The notes under the pieces: generated by a model
What the model was told of the DNA's origin: nothing
Database searches by the model: none
What the model saw: the letters and a program-made list of their open reading frames with translations, nothing else
In this document: in pieces, positions 31,148-41,183 of the stretch
Position numbering within the stretch: the first letter of the stretch is position 1
How the letters are laid out: every line of letters begins with the position of its first letter
Translations under genes and position numbers: made by a program
Source of the DNA: Hippea maritima DSM 10411
GTDB taxonomy: Bacteria > Campylobacterota_A > Desulfurellia > Desulfurellales > Hippeaceae
NCBI RefSeq assembly: GCF_000194135.1
Contig: NC_015318.1
Coordinates: 1 to 64,000, forward strand
Reading direction: 5' to 3'
DNA length: 64,000 nt

Positions 31148-32248
31148 GCGCTCATCTTTGGGGTATGAGCCCAATATTTTTAAAAATACCGTAAAATCTT
31201 CTATTTTGGATAAGGCATCCTGCAACTTAGCGTCTTCTATATGACCTTCTGTATCAACGTAAAATATGTAGGAGAAGTTTTTCTGCCTTGATGGCCTGGA
31301 TTCGATTCTTGTTAGGTTTATCTTGTTGTTGTAGAAGGGTTGAAGTATTTCATAGAGTGCCCCGACTTTATCTTTGATGGAGAACATGAACGATGTTTTA
31401 TCGTTTCCTGTTTTTGATGGAATTTTTTTACCTATTACCAAAAACCTCGTTATGTTGTTACTTCTATCCTCTATGCCGCTTGCCAGTACATTTAAACCGT
31501 AGATTTCGCTTGCAGCCTTGGATGCAATAGCTGCAGCTGTTTCGTCTTTTTCTGCTATTTTTGCAGCCTTAGCTGTAGATACGGTTTCAAATAGAGGGAC
31601 GTTTGGTAGGTGTTTTTTTATCCAGTTTTTACATTGACCCAATGCATTTGGGTGTGAGTATATGGCTTTTACCTGTTGAAGATTGTTGGCTTTTGATAGA
31701 AGGTTGTGTCTTATGTCTATGTAAATTTCAGAGACTATCTTTACAGACGATTCAATGAACATATCCAGTGTGTAGTGCACTACGCCCTCTATTGAATTTT
31801 CTATAGGCACAACGCCAAAGTCGGCCCTTTCATGCTCCACATCCATAAAGACATCCTCGATTGACTCCTCTGGCACGTAATGCAGAGAGAGCCCAAACCT
31901 CTCTATGGCTGCTTGATGCGTAAATGTAGCCTCAGGCCCCAAGTAGCTTATTGTTAATGGTTCTTCGAGTCTGATCGATGCACTCATTATTTCTCTGAAA
32001 ATCGTTTTTAGGCTCTTTATGGGAAACTCTCCCTTGGCATTTGCCTCTATCATTTTGTAGATTTTTGTTTCCCTGTCGGGCGAGTAGAAGGGTAGGCTAT
32101 GCTGGCGCTTGATTTTTCCCACTTCTTTTACAAGTTCTGCCCTTTCCTCAAGTAACTGTATTATTCTTTTGTCTATATCGCTTATTTTTTCTCTAATGCG
32201 TGAAAGTTCTACAGAAACTGCGTTGTCATTTTTCTCCATTTTTCCCAT
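31130..32248 (-). CDS. pheA: Chorismate mutase / prephenate dehydratase (P-protein)
   Basis: Bifunctional enzyme leading to phenylpyruvate. Order: chorismate mutase helices (about 10-90; RIREKISDIDKRIIQLLEER), prephenate dehydratase (about 95-280; YLGPEATFTHQAA and NNITRFLVIG with the TRF motif) and a C-terminal ACT domain (about 290-365) with the ESRPSR phenylalanine-binding motif. 372 residues, full length. The start overlaps accA by 40 nt; an ATG 9 nt later is an alternative. The ACT domain indicates feedback inhibition by phenylalanine. Confidence 0.95.
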   Translation of the reverse strand: MGKMEKNDNAVSVELSRIREKISDIDKRIIQLLEERAELVKEVGKIKRQHSLPFYSPDRETKIYKMIEANAKGEFPIKSLKTIFREIMSASIRLEEPLTISYLGPEATFTHQAAIERFGLSLHYVPEESIEDVFMDVEHERADFGVVPIENSIEGVVHYTLDMFIESSVKIVSEIYIDIRHNLLSKANNLQQVKAIYSHPNALGQCKNWIKKHLPNVPLFETVSTAKAAKIAEKDETAAAIASKAASEIYGLNVLASGIEDRSNNITRFLVIGKKIPSKTGNDKTSFMFSIKDKVGALYEILQPFYNNKINLTRIESRPSRQKNFSYIFYVDTEGHIEDAKLQDALSKIEDFTVFLKILGSYPKDERLAIQS

Positions 32249-33159
32249 CTTTTAGATAACAGTTTTTTCTTTGGAAGCTTCTGGAGTTCATCCAAGCTTT
32301 TTACTATAAAATTTTTAACATTCTTTGATATTTCATCATAATCCCTATGAGCCCCACCTATGGGTTCTTTGATTATTTCATCAATTACACCCAGTTCGTA
32401 TAAGTCTTTAGCTGTAACTTTCATTGCCTTGGCTGCTTCTATTGAGTGGCTGGCATCACGCCACAGGATTGATGAACAACCCTCAGGTGATATGACGCCG
32501 TATATAGAAAACTCAAGCATGCCTACTTTATCTCCTACTGCTATAGCTAAAGCACCGCCTGAGCCACCTTCTCCAGTTATTATGCAAACAATAGGTGTGG
32601 CAGCTTTAAACATTTTGAATAGGTTTACGGCGATAGCTTCGGATTGCCCTCTCTCTTCTGCTCCTATCCCAGGATACGCACCTGGGGTATCTACAAATGT
32701 TACTATAGGTATGTTAAACTTCTCGGCAAGCTGCATAATCCTTTGTGATTTTCTATACCCTTCTGGATTTGCCATACCAAAATTTCTATAAAGGTTGTCT
32801 TTGGTGTTTTTGCCTTTCTGATGACCTATAATGGCTACTTTTTTGTTGTCTATATATCCAAAGCCAGTTACTATTGCTTTATCATCTGCAAAATGTCTAT
32901 CTCCATGCACCTCGGTAAAATCATCGACTATGCGCTCTATGTAGTCCAAGGTGTATGGTCTATTTGGATGTCTTGCTATTTTTATAATCTTGTCTATAGA
33001 TAGATTCTCAAATTCCTTTTTTAGTATTTCATTTTTTTTCTTTTCAAGTTGTTCTATCTCGCTCTTTACATCAAGCCCACGCTCCAAAGCCATTTTTTTT
33101 AAATTTTCTATTTGCTCCTCTATCTCGTATATGGGCTTTTCAAAATCCAACAGCAACAT
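32209..33159 (-). CDS. accA: Acetyl-CoA carboxylase carboxyltransferase subunit alpha
   Basis: Alpha subunit of the carboxyltransferase that makes malonyl-CoA. Motifs: FTEVHGDRHFADDKAIVTGF, the KPEAYRK-like NPEGYRKSQRIMQLAEKF, FVDTPGAYPGIGAEERGQ and GEGGSGGALAI. The N-terminal helical region (EIEEQIENLKKM) is present. The 316-residue length is normal. The subunit partner accD is not in this window. The gene lies 9 nt after lysC and overlaps pheA. Confidence 0.96.
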   Translation of the reverse strand: MLLLDFEKPIYEIEEQIENLKKMALERGLDVKSEIEQLEKKKNEILKKEFENLSIDKIIKIARHPNRPYTLDYIERIVDDFTEVHGDRHFADDKAIVTGFGYIDNKKVAIIGHQKGKNTKDNLYRNFGMANPEGYRKSQRIMQLAEKFNIPIVTFVDTPGAYPGIGAEERGQSEAIAVNLFKMFKAATPIVCIITGEGGSGGALAIAVGDKVGMLEFSIYGVISPEGCSSILWRDASHSIEAAKAMKVTAKDLYELGVIDEIIKEPIGGAHRDYDEISKNVKNFIVKSLDELQKLPKKKLLSKRWEKWRKMTTQFL

Positions 33160-33168
33160 TATCGCCTC

Positions 33169-34392
33169 CTATTCTTTATCAAGACCGAATGCCTCATGCA
33201 AAGACCTTACCGCAAGCTCGGTGTATTTTTCATCTATTAAGCATGATATCTTAATCTCTGATGTGGAAATAGCCCTTATGTTTATGTTTTCCCTTGCCAG
33301 GGTTTCAAACATTTTAGCGGCAACACCTGGGTGTGATCTCATACCTACACCAACAACAGAGACCTTTGCTACATCTTTATTTATGCTGACTTCACCCGCC
33401 TTCAGTTCATCAGCCAGCCTCTTCAATACATCAAAGGCCTTATCTGCTTCGTCTCTCTGGACAGTGAAGGATATGTCTGTGGTTTTTCCGTCATCACTGA
33501 CATTCTGGACAATCATATCTACATTTATGTTGTTTGCAGCTATCTTGTCAAATATTTTGGCAGCAACGCCCGGTTTGTCTTCAACCTTGTTTATCTTAAG
33601 CCTTGCCTGATTTTTATCCTGAGCTATACCGGAGACAACAATCTTCTCCATGTCTTTATCCTCCTTTGTTACTAAGGTTCCTGGATTGAATGTAAAGCTT
33701 GATAACACCATTATTGGCACCTCATACTTCATACCAAACTCAACAGAGCGTATCTGTAAAACCTTAGCTCCTAAACTTGCAAGCTCCATCATCTCTGAAT
33801 AACTGATTTTATCCAGTTTCCTTGCATTTTTGACTATCCTTGGGTCTGCCGTGAAAATGCCATCGACATCCGTATATATTTCACAGACATCTGCCTTAAG
33901 TGCCGCAGCTATTGCAACGGCTGTTGTGTCTGAACCGCCCCTACCCAATGTTGTAACATCGCCGGTTGTTTGGCTTATACCCTGAAATCCAGCTACAATT
34001 ACTATTTCGCCGTTATTTAAGTGTTTCATTATGTTTTCTGCATCTATAGCTTTGATTCTTGCTTTGGTGTGAACCTCATCTGTTACTATGCCGCACTGCC
34101 TACCGGTCATAGCAACTGCTTTTGCTCCTATAGCATTGAGCCTTATAGCTACGAGCGCGCTTGATATACGTTCGCCGCTTGATAAAAGAAGATCCATCTC
34201 TCTTTCAGATGGGCGCTCAGAGAGTTCTTTGGCCATTTTAATTAATTTATCTGTTTCGCCGGCCATAGCCGATACTATGGCGACTACTTTATTGCCTTTT
34301 TCAGATGTTTCTTTGATGTGTTGAGCTACTATTCTAATTCTTTCCAAAGACCCAACGCTTGTACCGCCGTACTTCTGAACAACAAGAGCCAT
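33169..34392 (-). CDS. lysC: Aspartate kinase
   Basis: Phosphorylates aspartate at the entry to lysine, threonine and methionine synthesis. The kinase domain (about 1-240) begins with [15 protein letters not shown] and includes [17 protein letters not shown] and [15 protein letters not shown]. Two ACT domains follow (about 265-407; [11 protein letters not shown] and [13 protein letters not shown]), which usually confer feedback inhibition. 407 residues, monofunctional. It is separated from ftsK by 18 nt and from accA by 9 nt. Confidence 0.95.
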   Translation of the reverse strand: MALVVQKYGGTSVGSLERIRIVAQHIKETSEKGNKVVAIVSAMAGETDKLIKMAKELSERPSEREMDLLLSSGERISSALVAIRLNAIGAKAVAMTGRQCGIVTDEVHTKARIKAIDAENIMKHLNNGEIVIVAGFQGISQTTGDVTTLGRGGSDTTAVAIAAALKADVCEIYTDVDGIFTADPRIVKNARKLDKISYSEMMELASLGAKVLQIRSVEFGMKYEVPIMVLSSFTFNPGTLVTKEDKDMEKIVVSGIAQDKNQARLKINKVEDKPGVAAKIFDKIAANNINVDMIVQNVSDDGKTTDISFTVQRDEADKAFDVLKRLADELKAGEVSINKDVAKVSVVGVGMRSHPGVAAKMFETLARENINIRAISTSEIKISCLIDEKYTELAVRSLHEAFGLDKE

Positions 34393-34410
34393 TTTGAAAG
34401 CCCTCCTAAA

Positions 34411-36564
34411 TCAAATCAGGATTTCCCGTTTTCCCCTGTGATCGGGTTTTGATAGTATACCTTTTTTTTCCATCTGTTCAACAATTCTTGCCGCTTTATT
34501 GTAGCCTATTTTCAATCTCCTCTGCAAGTAGGATATGCTTGGGTTGCCTCCATCTTTTATGATTTGTACAGCCTCATCGAACATAGGGTCAAGTTCTTCA
34601 TCATCTTCAATTTGGCTAACCTCTTTTGTTGCCTCCATCAGCTCCTCATTGTATTCAGGCTCACCCTGGGTTTTGACAAAGTCTGTTATCTGTTTTATCT
34701 CATTATCACTTATGAATGCCCCGTGTATCCTTTCCAGTGAGGACGCCCCTGGTTGCATAAATAACATATCCCCTCTACCAAGGAGTGCTTCAGCGCCCTG
34801 GGTGTCAAGGATTGTTCTTGAATCCACCTTGGATGTGACCTTGAATGATATTCTTGCAGGGAAATTTGCCTTTATCAGACCTGTTACAACATCAACGCTG
34901 GGTCTTTGTGTTGCAACTATCATATGTATACCGCTTGCCCTAGCCTTTTGTGCTAGCCTTTCTATATACATTTCAACCTTTTTGCCTGAAGTCATCATAA
35001 GGTCGGCTAACTCATCGACCACAACTACTATATAAGGCATAGGTGGGTAGTCAATTTGTCTTGCCTTTGCCTTTTTGTTAAAACCTTCAATATTTCTAAC
35101 ACCGGCCTCATACATAATTTTATAACGTGTCTCCATTTCATTTATCAGTGCGCTTAAGGCCGCCGCTGCCTCTTTTGGGTCTGTAACCACGGGCATCATC
35201 ATATGCGGTATGCCGTCGTATATGGAAAGCTCTAATATTTTTGGGTCTATCATGACAAATTTGACCTCATCGGGTTTAGCCTTGTAAAGTATGCTTACTA
35301 TCATCGTATTTAGCGAGACACTTTTACCAGAGCCTGTAGCACCAGCTATTAAAAGATGTGGCATCTTTGTTAGGTCGGCCACAAAAGGGCTACCTACGGT
35401 ATCCTTGCCAAGCCCTAAAGTTAGTCTAGATTGAGAATTTATAAACGTTTTAGATGATATGATTTCTTTCATGTAAACGGTCTGTCTGTGTCTATTTGAT
35501 ATCTCTATACCTACAACGGCCTTGCCAGGCACTGGTGCAATGATTCTTACTGACATAGCCTCCATGGCCAAGGCCAAATCGTTGTATAAGTTGGCTATTT
35601 TGCTTATTTTGATGCCAGAGCGCGGTCTAAATTCATACATAGTGACCACAGGGCCCGGTTTTACGCTTACTATCTTACCCTCAACGCCAAAGTGCTTGAG
35701 CTTCTCCTCAAGTTTTCTTGCATTTTCCTCTATTTCTTCTCGATTTAGCTCATCATTTCCTACCTTGATTGGCTCATCCAGCAAATCAATGGGTGGAAAG
35801 GTGTAGCCATCCTCCGTTTTTGTTTGAATTTTATCGATTAAAGTCTCTTTTTGATTTTTTAGGTATTGAGTGTCTATTTCAAATGGGGTTTGGCTGTTTT
35901 CGTTGTTTGTTTGTGGTGGGTGTTCTTCTTTTGGTTCTTCTTCGTTTTCGTTTCTAACTTGGCTTATTGATTGGTTTTCTTCTGATTTGTCTGTTGCTTT
36001 AACTTTTTTTTTTGATGTTTTTTCTTCGGCTGCTTGCTTTTGTTCTTTTTTTTCTTTGGGCTTAGAGTGTAGTTTTGTAGTAAAGAGTGAGAAGAATTCC
36101 TTCTGGCTTAAATATAAGCTGATGGCTGCTATAGGTAGAATTATTAGAAATGTTCCGATTTTGCCCAAAAGAAATTCTACAGATGAGCCTATCATATAGC
36201 CTATAGCACCGCAGAAGAAATATCCTCTACTGATTAGGTTTGCCCTATTGATGCCGGCAATCGCATAAAGTATTACATCAAGGAGAATTAAAAAAACTGC
36301 CCAAAAGATAATGCTTCTGCCAAACTTTAATGGACTTTTTAGGTATGAGAATGAGCTTAGGGCAAGTAGAAACGGTGTTAGGTATCCTGCTATCCCAAAT
36401 CTGTTTAGGATGAAATAGGCCATATTTGAACCAAATAGCCCTACGAAGTTTTTGATTTGAGTATGCGGATAAAATGTGTCGTTAAAATTATACGATATAA
36501 GTGAAAGCAACAGTATTAATGATATGAATAAATTAAACAGAACAAATCCGTTTAGCCTTTTCAT
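34411..36564 (-). CDS. ftsK: DNA translocase FtsK
   Basis: Septum-located hexameric DNA pump that clears and resolves chromosomes. Four N-terminal transmembrane segments (about 5-160) are followed by a charged linker (about 165-245, rich in K/E/Q). The motor domain has the P-loop GATGSGKSVSLN and Walker B VVVVDELADLMM. The C-terminal gamma winged helix (about 650-717) contains SISYLQRRLKIGYNKAARI, which reads orienting sequences. At 717 residues it is a short-linker FtsK/SpoIIIE. Its start overlaps the rnj stop by 1 nt. Confidence 0.95.
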   Translation of the reverse strand: MKRLNGFVLFNLFISLILLLSLISYNFNDTFYPHTQIKNFVGLFGSNMAYFILNRFGIAGYLTPFLLALSSFSYLKSPLKFGRSIIFWAVFLILLDVILYAIAGINRANLISRGYFFCGAIGYMIGSSVEFLLGKIGTFLIILPIAAISLYLSQKEFFSLFTTKLHSKPKEKKEQKQAAEEKTSKKKVKATDKSEENQSISQVRNENEEEPKEEHPPQTNNENSQTPFEIDTQYLKNQKETLIDKIQTKTEDGYTFPPIDLLDEPIKVGNDELNREEIEENARKLEEKLKHFGVEGKIVSVKPGPVVTMYEFRPRSGIKISKIANLYNDLALAMEAMSVRIIAPVPGKAVVGIEISNRHRQTVYMKEIISSKTFINSQSRLTLGLGKDTVGSPFVADLTKMPHLLIAGATGSGKSVSLNTMIVSILYKAKPDEVKFVMIDPKILELSIYDGIPHMMMPVVTDPKEAAAALSALINEMETRYKIMYEAGVRNIEGFNKKAKARQIDYPPMPYIVVVVDELADLMMTSGKKVEMYIERLAQKARASGIHMIVATQRPSVDVVTGLIKANFPARISFKVTSKVDSRTILDTQGAEALLGRGDMLFMQPGASSLERIHGAFISDNEIKQITDFVKTQGEPEYNEELMEATKEVSQIEDDEELDPMFDEAVQIIKDGGNPSISYLQRRLKIGYNKAARIVEQMEKKGILSKPDHRGKREILI

Positions 36565-38231
36565 TATATCTCCATTATTATCGGCAGAACCATTGGGTTT
36601 CTCATGAGTTTTTTATGTAAAAACTTATTCATTGCCTTTCTTATCTTTTTCTTTATTTCATAAGCATCGGTTTTTAAATCTACACCGCTTTGGTTTATAA
36701 GGTTTTTAACCATCATTGTGGCTTCGTGCAATAGTTTTTGGGATTTTTCCTCATATAGAAGTCCTTTTGTGATTATTTCAGGGTCACTTAAAAGTTCTCC
36801 TGTTGTATTACTTACTGTAACAATTACCACCACAAATCCATCCGTTGAGAGTTTTATTCTATCCCTTATCACAACATCTTCAACATCCCCTACGCCCTTA
36901 CCGTCGACGAATACCCTTCCTGTTCTGATTTTTTGTTCCATCTTCGCATTATCTTTGGTTAATGTAAGCACATCTCCGTTGTCTATGGTGAAGATGTTGC
37001 GTGAGGGTATACCTAACTCCTCTGCTATGCTTGCATGCTGTCTTCTCATCATATATTCGCCGTGTATGGGCATAAAGTACTGTGGTCTTACCATATTTAT
37101 CATGAGTTTTAATTCTTCCTGCGATGCATGGCCAGAGACGTGGACATTTGAGTTACCCTCATAGAATACTTTTGCACCTTTTCTTGATAGGGTGTTTATC
37201 ACCTTGAGTATTGCCCTTTCATTGCCGGGGATTGCTTTGGCTGAAATAACAACCGTATCTGTGGGTTTTATTTTGATGTTTTTGTGCTCTCCCAATGCTA
37301 TTCTTGAAAGGCCACTCATAGGTTCTCCCTGGGAGCCTGTTGTTACTATGATGAGTTCCTTGTCTGAGAATTTGGCTATCTCATCCTCGCAAACCAAGAC
37401 ATTGTCCGGTATGGACAGATAGCCAAGCTGCCTTGCTATTGTGGCATTTTGCACCATGCTTTTGCCTGTGATACAGACCTTTCTGTTTGTTTCTATGGCT
37501 GTATTTACGACTTGTTGAATTCTATGTATGTTTGATGCGAATGTTACCACAAGAATTCTTCCCTTGGCTGATGAGAATATATCAAGAAAGCCCCTCTTTA
37601 TCTCCTTTTCTGAGCCTGTAAAACCTTTGACGGTTGCATTTGTGCTGTCGCTTAATAGGAGTTTTACGCCTTTTGAGCCGTACTCGGAAAATTTCAGCAT
37701 GTCAAAAGGTTTACCATCAACCGGTGTTTGGTCTATCTTAAAATCTCCTGTATGGATGATGACGCCCACGTCTGTGGTTATGGCAAATCCTACTCCATCT
37801 ACAATGGAATGTGTGGTTCTTATGGGTTCCAACTCAAAATCGCCAATTTGGAATTTCCTTGAGGGTTCTATTTCTACAAATTGAACGTTGGTTATTTTAA
37901 ATTCCTTTAGCTTGGCCTTTACAAGACCCAACGTTAACTTTGTGCCATATATGGGCACATTGATGTTTTGCAAAAGATAAGGTATAGCTCCTACGTGGTC
38001 CTCATGAGCATGGGTTAAAATTAGAGCCCTTAATTTGTCTTTATTTTCATAGATATAGCTGAAATCTGGTATTACTATATCCACGCCCAACATGTCTTCT
38101 TCAGGAAACATTAACCCAGCATCTACAAGAATCATATCGTTTTGAGTTTCAAATACCGTTGAGTTTAATCCTATCTCGTCCAAGCCTCCTAAGGCTACTA
38201 CATTTACGAATTCTGCCATTTCTCTCTCCAA
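36564..38231 (-). CDS. rnj: Ribonuclease J
   Basis: Metallo-beta-lactamase/beta-CASP RNase with endo- and 5'-exonuclease activity in mRNA turnover. The signature LTHAHEDHVGAIPYLL carries HxHxDH; further motifs are GDFKID, LSDSTNA and SGHASQEELKLMI in the beta-CASP part, and a C-terminal domain completes 555 residues. The start overlaps rsmA by 28 nt. RNase J indicates a Gram-positive/epsilonproteobacterial style of RNA decay in this organism. Confidence 0.95.
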   Translation of the reverse strand: MEREMAEFVNVVALGGLDEIGLNSTVFETQNDMILVDAGLMFPEEDMLGVDIVIPDFSYIYENKDKLRALILTHAHEDHVGAIPYLLQNINVPIYGTKLTLGLVKAKLKEFKITNVQFVEIEPSRKFQIGDFELEPIRTTHSIVDGVGFAITTDVGVIIHTGDFKIDQTPVDGKPFDMLKFSEYGSKGVKLLLSDSTNATVKGFTGSEKEIKRGFLDIFSSAKGRILVVTFASNIHRIQQVVNTAIETNRKVCITGKSMVQNATIARQLGYLSIPDNVLVCEDEIAKFSDKELIIVTTGSQGEPMSGLSRIALGEHKNIKIKPTDTVVISAKAIPGNERAILKVINTLSRKGAKVFYEGNSNVHVSGHASQEELKLMINMVRPQYFMPIHGEYMMRRQHASIAEELGIPSRNIFTIDNGDVLTLTKDNAKMEQKIRTGRVFVDGKGVGDVEDVVIRDRIKLSTDGFVVVIVTVSNTTGELLSDPEIITKGLLYEEKSQKLLHEATMMVKNLINQSGVDLKTDAYEIKKKIRKAMNKFLHKKLMRNPMVLPIIMEI

Positions 38232-38929
38232 ATCATAATCATTTCTTCAATTGTTAAGTCAGAGGGTCTTTTTCTTGCCACCTCTTCATCGAGTGGTATT
38301 CTTAAATTATTTTTCACCGTTTTTCTGGGGAAGAAAAAGAGTTGATTCAAGAAAGAGAAGAATCCCTTGTCTATATTCGGGAGATTTTTTTTTCTTCTAA
38401 ATTCAACTACTGCTGAGTCTACCTTGGGTTGCGGTAAAAATGATCCAGGTTTTACTAAAAACAGTTTTTCTACATCATAAAATAACTGGCACAGTACAGA
38501 GAATTTAGAAAACCTCTTTTGGGCTGTTTTTGCGCAAATCGTTTCGGCAACCTCCTTTTGGACCATAAAAACCATTTTTTCAACAAACTCGTTTTGGAAT
38601 ACAAAGTTTTTTATTATAGCTTTTGAGACATTGTACGGCAAATTGCCACACACCCAAGCCGATTTCTTTAATTTAAAAAACCTACCATCTCCACGAACAA
38701 GAAATATATTATCTTCCCCGCTGATTTTATCCTTTAATGTCGTTAGTAGATCCTTGTCTAACTCTACAACGACCGTTTTTTTGCCTAATTCTTTTAGTTT
38801 TTCTGTTAAAGCCCCTTTTCCTCCTCCTATCTCTACAATTAAATCTGCAAGCTTAAGCCTTTCTGTTATTTTAAGGGCAACCCCTTCATTAATCAGGAAG
38901 TGTTGCCCTAACTGTTTTTTTGCTTCCAT
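38204..38929 (-). CDS. rsmA: 16S rRNA dimethyladenosine transferase RsmA (KsgA)
   Basis: Dimethylates two adjacent adenosines near the 3' end of 16S rRNA. N-terminal KKQLGQHFLINEGVA, the SAM-binding VEIGGGKGALTEKL and the catalytic GNLPYNVSKAI (NLPY) are all present. At 241 residues it is shorter than the usual 260-275, mainly in the C-terminal domain. It overlaps pdxA by 22 nt and rnj by 28 nt. The pdxA-rsmA pairing is common in proteobacteria. Confidence 0.94.
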   Translation of the reverse strand: MEAKKQLGQHFLINEGVALKITERLKLADLIVEIGGGKGALTEKLKELGKKTVVVELDKDLLTTLKDKISGEDNIFLVRGDGRFFKLKKSAWVCGNLPYNVSKAIIKNFVFQNEFVEKMVFMVQKEVAETICAKTAQKRFSKFSVLCQLFYDVEKLFLVKPGSFLPQPKVDSAVVEFRRKKNLPNIDKGFFSFLNQLFFFPRKTVKNNLRIPLDEEVARKRPSDLTIEEMIMIWREKWQNS

Positions 38930-39924
38930 CGAGACATTCTGTATGCTTGCCTTGTAGCTTCTGAAAAACTCTTATGGTTGGCTATAAACCTGCCCGCTAT
39001 ATCAAAAGCTGTTCCATGATCCGGCGATGTTCTTATTATTGGTATGCCTAAGGTTATATTTACGCTGTTATCAAAGTAAAGCGCCTTGAGGACAGCCAAT
39101 CCCTGGTCGTGGTACATGCTTATAAAGCAATCGTATTTGCTACGCCTATCTTTTACAAACATAGTATCGGCAGAGAAAGTTCCCTCTACTACTATACCTT
39201 CTTTTTGGGCATCTTTTATGGCAGGGACTATGTGCTTTTCTTCCTCATCGCCCATGATTCCGCCCTCTGAGTTGTGCGGATTTAGGCTTGCAACAGCTAT
39301 ACGCGGTGCTTTAATGCCAAACCACTTTTTCAGGTCGTTGTTTACTATTCTTATCGTTTTTAAAACCCTTTCTTTTGTTATGAGCTTAGCTACATCCCTT
39401 AATGCAACATGTGTTGTAACCAGTGCAATCCTAAATCTTTTAGCGGCAAGCATCATAACATAATCTTTTGTGTTTGTTCTTTCTGCTAATATCTCCGTAT
39501 GGCCAGGATACTTAAATCCAGCCAGGTTCATTGCTTCTTTATTTAGTGGAGCTGTGACTATAGCATCTATTCGGTTCTTTAAAGCTGCATCTATGGCAGA
39601 TGTAAAGCTTTCAAAAGCTGCCCTGCCACATTCCGAGCTCAACTGACCTATTTTTAGTTTGGAAGTGTCTAATTTTGTTGCCTGTATGATATTTAATTCA
39701 CCATCCTTATATAAAGAGGGTATTTCATCCGGAGACTCTATTAAGTTTATATTTAACGCTAAGTTGAATTTATCCATGTAGAATTCAAATACATCTGGAC
39801 TTCCAAAAATAACAAACCTATATTTTGGGGATAACTCGTATATTATATGCTTCAATATAACTTCAACGCCTATACCCGCAGGATCTCCCATGCTAACGCC
39901 AAGAATGGGTCTTGTATCACTCAT
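38908..39924 (-). CDS. pdxA: 4-hydroxythreonine-4-phosphate dehydrogenase
   Basis: NAD-dependent enzyme of the DXP-dependent pyridoxal phosphate pathway. Begins ILGVSMGDPAGIGVE; contains metal-binding histidines in YPGHTEILAERT, YHDQGLAVLK and SPDHGTAFDIAG. The start at 39924 (MSDTRPIL) is supported by GAGGAG 5 nt upstream; extending further would add residues foreign to the family. About 338 residues. It overlaps the S4-domain gene by 8 nt. Confidence 0.95.
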   Translation of the reverse strand: MSDTRPILGVSMGDPAGIGVEVILKHIIYELSPKYRFVIFGSPDVFEFYMDKFNLALNINLIESPDEIPSLYKDGELNIIQATKLDTSKLKIGQLSSECGRAAFESFTSAIDAALKNRIDAIVTAPLNKEAMNLAGFKYPGHTEILAERTNTKDYVMMLAAKRFRIALVTTHVALRDVAKLITKERVLKTIRIVNNDLKKWFGIKAPRIAVASLNPHNSEGGIMGDEEEKHIVPAIKDAQKEGIVVEGTFSADTMFVKDRRSKYDCFISMYHDQGLAVLKALYFDNSVNITLGIPIIRTSPDHGTAFDIAGRFIANHKSFSEATRQAYRMSRWKQKNS

Positions 39925-40177
39925 AATACTCCTCACCCAATAATGTGTAATATTCTGAAGCCTCATTTTTCCTTGTGCCTTTTTGAGGTATAGATTCAAT
40001 GCGATACTTAATCTTTTTCTGTTTAAAGTATATATCTATTATGTCACCTATTTTAACCTCATAAGATGCTTTGGCTTTTTTTGAATTTATCAAAACAAAA
40101 CCTTCATCACACATTTGCTTTGCCAGTGTGCGTCTTTTTATTATGCGTGTTTCTTTTAAGAACTGGTCAAGCCTCAT
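39917..40177 (-). CDS. S4-domain RNA-binding protein (RqcP/Hsp15-like)
   Basis: Small 86-residue protein with an S4 domain: MRLDQFLKETRIIKRRTLAK followed by FVLINSKKAKASYEVKIGD. Members of this group (YabO/RqcP, Hsp15) bind stalled large ribosomal subunits; that role is inferred. The C-terminal tail is lysine- and tyrosine-rich. It overlaps the upstream SurA-like gene by 4 nt and pdxA by 8 nt. Confidence 0.85.
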   Translation of the reverse strand: MRLDQFLKETRIIKRRTLAKQMCDEGFVLINSKKAKASYEVKIGDIIDIYFKQKKIKYRIESIPQKGTRKNEASEYYTLLGEEYYE

Positions 40178-41037
40178 TTTTGAAATACTTCTATATCCGA
40201 TCTGGCTCGAATCATTTTAAGCCAACTCTTTAATTTGGCCGTTATCTGCTGGTCTATTAGGGTGTTTCTTATTGTGTCTTTTATGCTTTCTCCCTCTTCT
40301 GTTCCCAATAGCTTGACTATATAGAACTTGCCAGCTGATTGTATGATATCTGTGTATTGATTTGGTTTTAAGCTTAGAAGTTTTTTTTGAAGGTATGGAT
40401 TTAAAGTCTCTATCGGCACTTTTCGTGTTGATTCTTTAGTAGTTGAGTACTTATTTAACAAATCTTCAAAGCTTTTCCCCTTTTTCAATAAGCTGTATAC
40501 CTTTTTTGCTGTTTCTAAATCGCCTAAAGTTATTATACTCAAAACCAAAACCTTGCTTTTGCCTTTAAACTTGTCCTTGTGGAGATTGTAGTAGTTTTCT
40601 ATATCCTTATCTGTTATCTTTATCGAGGATAAAAAGACCCGCCTTGCAAATTTTATCCTGTATAGCCTGAGCTTTATGCCCTCTTTGTAGTAGTTTAAAT
40701 CTATATTGCTTTCTTTAAGCTTGGCCAAAAACTCATCTTCGCTTAAGTTGTTTGCTTCAGCCATTTGCTGTATATATTTTTCTACGTCCTCATCACTTAC
40801 AATAATTCCCATATTGTTTGCATATTGTCTTATCAGGTAGTCGTCTATAACCTCGTTTAGCAGGGTGTTTAGATTGTTAACCCTATAGAAACCTGCCAAA
40901 TTCTGTAGCTCATATGTGGTTATCGGTTTCCCATTAACCGTGGCTATTATTTTATCCACTGTTTTTGCCTCGGATGAAAATCCAACGAGCACAAAAACAG
41001 CCACTAACACTACCAACTTAATTAACTTATTTGCCAT
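40174..41037 (-). CDS. SurA-like periplasmic chaperone / PpiC-type peptidyl-prolyl isomerase
   Basis: Exported chaperone for outer membrane proteins. The start MANKLIKLVVLVAVFV has AAGGAGAG about 8 nt upstream and gives a clear signal peptide (1-24). The SurA N-terminal domain reads KIIATVNGKPITTYELQNL, and a parvulin-like region lies at about 150-260. 287 residues, with one parvulin-like domain rather than the two in E. coli SurA. It heads the run surA-S4-pdxA-rsmA, like the surA-pdxA-ksgA operon of gamma-proteobacteria. Confidence 0.85.
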   Translation of the reverse strand: MANKLIKLVVLVAVFVLVGFSSEAKTVDKIIATVNGKPITTYELQNLAGFYRVNNLNTLLNEVIDDYLIRQYANNMGIIVSDEDVEKYIQQMAEANNLSEDEFLAKLKESNIDLNYYKEGIKLRLYRIKFARRVFLSSIKITDKDIENYYNLHKDKFKGKSKVLVLSIITLGDLETAKKVYSLLKKGKSFEDLLNKYSTTKESTRKVPIETLNPYLQKKLLSLKPNQYTDIIQSAGKFYIVKLLGTEEGESIKDTIRNTLIDQQITAKLKSWLKMIRARSDIEVFQK

Positions 41038-41091
41038 TTTATTGCTCTCCTTATTGCTTAATAGGTCAAAACTGCAACACATACCTCATTA

Positions 41092-41119
41092 ACTATACAA
41101 AAAAAACGATTTTTAGCAA
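41092..41119 (-). promoter_or_regulatory. Candidate promoter for the surA-like operon
   Basis: Minus-strand TTGCTA (41119-41114), 16-nt spacer and TATAGT (41097-41092). It would start transcription near 41085, leaving a leader of about 48 nt that ends in AAGGAGAG before the ATG at 41037. Confidence 0.45.
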
Positions 41120-41127
41120 GAAGTTTC

Positions 41128-41156
41128 TTGAAAATACACCCTTATTCATATATCTT
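41128..41156 (+). promoter_or_regulatory. Candidate promoter for the yhaM-like gene
   Basis: TTGAAA (41128-41133), a 17-nt spacer and TATCTT (41151-41156). Predicted start near 41163 gives a leader of about 20 nt containing GGAGGGGT (41173-41180) before the ATG at 41184. Divergent from the surA-like operon promoter. Confidence 0.5.
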
Positions 41157-41183
41157 TTATGGGCAAGAATATGGAGGGGTGCT

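Noticed and set aside
32951-33610. 219-codon open frame antisense to accA/lysC
   Set aside because: Covers the ends of two conserved genes in opposite sense and shows low-complexity Ser/Phe sequence with no start signal.
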